A DNA stretch of 8,999 nt from an uncultured Clostridia bacterium (GTDB lineage: Bacteria > Bacillota > Clostridia > UBA1381 > UMGS1253). Positions 6,470 through 8,999 of the stretch are shown piece after piece; within the stretch, counting starts at the first letter, position 1; every line of letters begins with the position of its first letter. The stretch covers positions 1 through 8,999 of the forward strand of contig CALAUK010000100.1 of assembly GCA_937892135.1 (NCBI GenBank), in the 5' to 3' direction. Made by a program: the position numbers and the translations under genes. The notes under the pieces were generated by a model. It ran no database searches. It was not told the DNA's origin and saw nothing but the letters and a program-made list of their open reading frames with translations.

Positions 6470-7369
6470 ATGAAATTTGTATTGATAGGTTCAGTTATTT
6501 CGAGCGAGTGTGCATTAAAAATAATGATAGAAAAGAACATAGATATTGAAATGGTTTTTTCTCTTGATGAGGAATATTCGAAAAATGTTTCTACATATAG
6601 ACCTATTCACAAATTGGCTGAGGCGAATAATATATCTTTTAAAAAATTCAAAAATATAAATGATCCGGAGAATGTAGAAATTTTAAGAAAAATTAATCCT
6701 GATTATATTTTTGTAATTGGCCTGTCTCAGCTGGTAAGAGAGGAAATATTTAAGTGCGCAAAAAAGGGAGTGATAGGATATCACCCTGCACCGCTACCTA
6801 AGTTCAGAGGGCGTGCGGCCATTGTCTGGCAGATGTTATTAGGCATAAGAAAGTCGGCTTCCACATTGTTTTTTATAGATGATGGAATTGATTCAGGAGA
6901 TATTATTTGTCAGCAGGAGTACATTATTGAAGAAAATGATTATGCAGAAGATGTACTGGAAAAGTGCAAGAGTGCTGCCCTGGAGGCAATTTCTAAGGGC
7001 ATCGACTTGCTTTTGGATGAAAACTTTAAGCCTGTGAAACAAAAAGAAGAAGAAGCCACCTATTTATTAAAAAGAACACCTGAAGACGGAAGGATTAATT
7101 GGAGTGACAGTGGCGAAAATATTTTAAGGTTAATCAGAGCAACATCTAAACCGTATCCGGGTGCTTTCTCGCAGTATGAAAACAAAAACAAGGTTATTTT
7201 CTGGAGGGCGGAATTTGTTCCCACTGATAAATATTTTGGATTTAATGGGCAAATAGTTTCAAGTGCGGAAGAAAGTCTGGAGATTTTGTGCCCGGGCGGC
7301 ATTTTGAAAGTTAGCGAATATAGTAATGTAGATGGAATTAAGTTGGTTGTAGGACATAAATTTATTTGA
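6470..7369 (+). CDS. Formyltransferase of the methionyl-tRNA/sugar N-formyltransferase fold
   Basis: 299 residues, about the length of Fmt, with both the catalytic and the C-terminal domains. Expected to move a formyl group from 10-formyltetrahydrofolate to an amine. Because it lies in an amino-sugar operon, a sugar-nucleotide amine is the more likely acceptor than Met-tRNA (inference). Residues 100-113 (GVIGYHPAPLPKFR) match the active-site loop, with H105, and FIDDGIDSGDI at 135-145 carries the conserved aspartate D141. The asparagine usual two residues before the histidine is replaced by G103. RTPEDGRINWS at 202-212 and LIRATSKPYPGAF at 221-233 are the typical C-terminal domain signature. 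No signal peptide is seen. A weak AAGAGAG site precedes the ATG, and the gap from the sugar transferase is 21 nt. The glycine form is, from memory, seen in other formyltransferases of surface-glycan clusters, so loss of activity should not be assumed. Confidence 0.85.
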   Translation: MKFVLIGSVISSECALKIMIEKNIDIEMVFSLDEEYSKNVSTYRPIHKLAEANNISFKKFKNINDPENVEILRKINPDYIFVIGLSQLVREEIFKCAKKGVIGYHPAPLPKFRGRAAIVWQMLLGIRKSASTLFFIDDGIDSGDIICQQEYIIEENDYAEDVLEKCKSAALEAISKGIDLLLDENFKPVKQKEEEATYLLKRTPEDGRINWSDSGENILRLIRATSKPYPGAFSQYENKNKVIFWRAEFVPTDKYFGFNGQIVSSAEESLEILCPGGILKVSEYSNVDGIKLVVGHKFI

Positions 7370-7385
7370 GTCGGAGTGTTGAATT

Positions 7386-8042
7386 ATGAAAATTTTAGTA
7401 TACGCACCTCATAATGATGATGAAGTTCTTGGTGTAGGAGGAACGATTGCAAAATTAGCGGATGAAGGACACGATGTTTATGTTTGTGAAGTAACAAGCG
7501 GAGCGAATAAAGAACGTGTTGAATTAATAAAAGATGAAGCACTAAAGGCACACAGCTTGCTAAAAGTGAAGAAAACATATTTTTTGGATTTGCCGGTGGT
7601 AGAATTGAAAAATATTTCGTCTGTTGAATTAAACAAAAAAATTCTCGAGGTTGCAAAGGATGTCAGCCCTGATATAGCGTTCATTCCTCATAAAGGAGAT
7701 ATGCACAGGGATCATTACGAAGTAGCACTGGCTGCAATGGTGGCATTACGCCCTGTTGAGTTGCCGAAGCTAAAAGCTATTTATGCTTATGAGACTTTGT
7801 CTGAAACAGAATGGAATATACCATCTTCGGATAATCTGTTTGTGCCGAATGTGTGGGTGGATATTACAGGTTATATTGAAAAAAAAGTAGAGGCGATGGA
7901 GTGCTATGCATCTCAAATGCAGGTTTTTCCAAAACCTCGGTCAATTGAAGCTATAAAAGCTTTATCTGCATACAGAGGTTCGACTATTTGTTGCAAAAAT
8001 GCTGAGGCATTTATGCTTATAAGACAAAATGGTGTGTGTTGA
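7386..8042 (+). CDS. PIG-L/LmbE-family zinc-dependent N-deacetylase
   Basis: 218 residues, typical for this family. It should hydrolyse an N-acetyl group from a sugar or sugar-nucleotide amine using one zinc ion. The signature near the N-terminus is APHNDDEVLGVGG at 7-19 (the more common form is HPDDE), with H9 and D12 as zinc ligands and D11 as the likely base. HRDHYEV at 107-113 gives the third ligand, H110. AYETLSETEW at 134-143 and YASQMQVF at 174-181 match the later conserved region. No signal peptide or membrane helix is seen, so action in the cytoplasm is expected. A CGGAGTG site lies about 8 nt before the ATG, and the gap from the formyltransferase is 16 nt. Placed between a formyl- and an acetyltransferase, it may expose an amine for re-acylation. 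The substrate is unknown. Confidence 0.9.
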   Translation: MKILVYAPHNDDEVLGVGGTIAKLADEGHDVYVCEVTSGANKERVELIKDEALKAHSLLKVKKTYFLDLPVVELKNISSVELNKKILEVAKDVSPDIAFIPHKGDMHRDHYEVALAAMVALRPVELPKLKAIYAYETLSETEWNIPSSDNLFVPNVWVDITGYIEKKVEAMECYASQMQVFPKPRSIEAIKALSAYRGSTICCKNAEAFMLIRQNGVC

Positions 8043-8048
8043 AAGGGA
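8042..8048 (+). promoter_or_regulatory. Ribosome binding site that decides the GNAT start
   Basis: AAAGGGA overlaps the deacetylase stop codon by one base. It ends right at the ATG at 8049 but lies 6 nt before the ATG at 8055, so the second ATG is the workable start and the protein begins MKLSEL, not MLMKLSEL. Confidence 0.7.
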
Positions 8049-8054
8049 ATGCTT

Positions 8055-8573
8055 ATGAAATTATCAGAATTAGATAGAGTGGCAATAAGAGAATTTACAG
8101 AAGAGGATATAGAAAACAAAGTAAAATGGATTAATGATCCCGACAACAACCAATTTCTTCATTATGATTTGCCGTTAAGTGTGGAAAAAACTTTAATCTG
8201 GTTTAAAAATAAAGCCAAAAATCGTTTGGATTGTGTAATTGAGTATGATGGAGTTCCTGTTGGCCTTATAGGTCTTTTAGGTATAGATGAGAAGAATTGT
8301 AAGGCTGAATTTTATATAAGTATGGGAGAAAAACAATATAAAAGAAAGGGTATTGCAAAAAAAGCGGGCATTATTTTTATTGAGTATGTTTTTGCATCTT
8401 TGGATATTCAAAAGATTTATTTGTACACAGAAGAAGAAAATATTGTAGCTCAGAAGCTTTTTGAAAAATTGGGCTTCGTAAGAGAAGGGCTTTTTCGAAG
8501 TGATATTATTCATAGAGGAAGAGTCATTAACAGATATGCATATTGTTTACTGAAAGAGGAATATGATAAATGA
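8055..8573 (+). CDS. GNAT-family N-acetyltransferase (RimJ/RimL-like)
   Basis: 172 residues from the ATG at 8055. It should transfer acetyl (or another acyl) from its CoA ester to an amine. Features: VAIREFTEEDIENKVKWIND at 9-28 is the usual first strand and helix; DGVPVGLIGLLGID at 65-78 is the central strand pair; QYKRKGIAKKA at 94-104 is the pyrophosphate-binding loop (Q/R-x-x-G-x-G/A); and EEENIVAQKLFEKLGFVREG at 126-145 is motif B with the conserved asparagine. The ending IINRYAY-like stretch near 158-163 resembles RimJ/RimL and sugar GNATs. In an amino-sugar operon lacking a PglD-type left-handed helix acetyltransferase, it may do that job, or acetylate another amine as PseH does (inference). 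Action on a protein N-terminus cannot be excluded. The stop overlaps the next gene by 4 nt. It is among the most AT-rich genes here. Confidence 0.88.
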   Translation: MKLSELDRVAIREFTEEDIENKVKWINDPDNNQFLHYDLPLSVEKTLIWFKNKAKNRLDCVIEYDGVPVGLIGLLGIDEKNCKAEFYISMGEKQYKRKGIAKKAGIIFIEYVFASLDIQKIYLYTEEENIVAQKLFEKLGFVREGLFRSDIIHRGRVINRYAYCLLKEEYDK

Positions 8574-8999
8574 AAAATGCAACACCGATACAAAAACTTA
8601 ATATGACTGTTAATGGCAATGCTATTTATATGAAGCGTGATGATCTGACCGGTGTCGCTCTGGGTGGCAATAAGGTTCGCAAACTGGAGTTTTTGCTTGC
8701 CGACGCGCTGGAAAAGGGTGCAGAAGTCGTCATGACGACCGGACAGGCACAGTCCAACCATGCCATGCTGACTGCCGCCTGCGCTCTTCGTATGGGGCTG
8801 GACTGCATCCTGGTTCTGAAGGAGCGGGGCGTCACCGCCCGGAAGGGCAATCAGATCCTGAACCATCTGATGGGTGTGGAGGTCCGCTATATGGACACGG
8901 ACAGCTACGAGGATATTTATCGGGAAATGGACCGGATCGGCGAAGAATTAAACCGCAGGGTCTACAAGATCCCCTGCGGCGGCTCCAATGCTCTGGGAA
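8570..8999 (+). CDS. PLP-dependent D-cysteine desulfhydrase/ACC deaminase family protein, 3' truncated by window edge
   Basis: Starts at the ATG overlapping the GNAT stop (ATGA, 8570-8573), with AAAGAGG 10 nt upstream inside the GNAT gene. The frame is open to the right edge; 143 codons are visible of an expected ~330. TPIQKL at 5-10, KRDDLTG at 22-28, LGGNKVRKLEFL at 31-42 with the PLP lysine K35, TTGQAQSNHAMLTAA at 56-70 and IPCGGSNALG at 134-143 place it in the tryptophan-synthase-beta-fold family that degrades D-cysteine or 1-aminocyclopropane-1-carboxylate; the exact substrate is not decidable. The stretch before KRDDLTG is only 21 residues, shorter than I recall for relatives. Composition changes sharply: codons 1-20 are AT-rich, while from about 8632 GC is about 57% by hand count, Leu is mostly CTG and Arg nearly all CGN with no AGA. 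The gene may be a recombinant or an assembly join. A link to the glycan operon is unclear. Confidence 0.85.
   Translation, partial: MKNATPIQKLNMTVNGNAIYMKRDDLTGVALGGNKVRKLEFLLADALEKGAEVVMTTGQAQSNHAMLTAACALRMGLDCILVLKERGVTARKGNQILNHLMGVEVRYMDTDSYEDIYREMDRIGEELNRRVYKIPCGGSNALG

Noticed and set aside
8510..8866. Minus-strand ORFs opposite the GNAT/PLP enzyme junction (8510-8866 and 8626-8850)
   Set aside because: They are shadows of the PLP enzyme frame favoured by its high GC; the plus-strand frame has clear family motifs.
1..8999. CRISPR arrays, tRNA or rRNA genes, insertion sequences, attachment sites
   Set aside because: No spaced direct repeats, cloverleaf-like sequence, transposase or integrase reading frame or terminal inverted repeats were seen on reading the window.

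Overview
The window looks like chromosomal DNA of a low-GC Gram-positive bacterium of the class Clostridia, probably an anaerobic gut-type organism. This is inferred from AT-rich coding sequence, purine-rich Shine-Dalgarno sites before most genes, sigma-A promoters with Gram-positive TRTGn extended -10 elements, short hairpin plus T-tract terminators, and a DUF1836 protein, a family typical of Firmicutes. I cannot assign a genus.

Layout. Positions 1-979 hold the 3' end of a large, probably secreted protein ending in an F5/8 type C (discoidin) carbohydrate-binding-like domain. A bidirectional terminator separates it from a convergent acyl-CoA synthetase gene (minus strand, 1033-2694). That gene shares a compact divergent promoter region (about 2748-2827) with a small DUF1836 putative DNA-binding regulator (2852-3343). 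Next is a monocistronic AraC-family regulator (3496-4380) with its own promoter and terminator.

The main block is a plus-strand operon from a near-consensus promoter at 4477-4505. Its genes are a PglE-like sugar-nucleotide aminotransferase (4577-5797), a PglC-like phosphoglycosyl transferase (5819-6448), a sugar-type formyltransferase (6470-7369), a PIG-L/LmbE deacetylase (7386-8042), a GNAT acetyltransferase (8055-8573), and the start of a PLP enzyme of the D-cysteine desulfhydrase/ACC deaminase family (8570 to the edge). Gaps are at most 21 nt, and the last junction is a 4-nt ATGA overlap. The first five genes read as a cassette that makes an N-modified amino sugar and loads it on a lipid carrier as the first sugar of a surface glycan or glycoprotein glycan. 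The aminotransferase makes the amine, the deacetylase may expose another, the formyltransferase and/or GNAT cap amines, and the phosphoglycosyl transferase transfers the phospho-sugar to undecaprenyl phosphate. The 4,6-dehydratase, the flippase and further glycosyltransferases are not in the window.

The most striking anomaly is inside the last gene. Its first ~20 codons are as AT-rich as the operon (about 32% GC). From about 8632 onward GC is about 57%, with CTG/CGN-rich codons. The switch falls at the conserved KRDDLTG motif, which suggests either intragenic recombination with a high-GC donor or an assembly chimera. No tRNA, rRNA, CRISPR array, IS element or transposase was seen, and no gene-free stretch exceeds 300 bases (the longest is 196 bases, 4381-4576).
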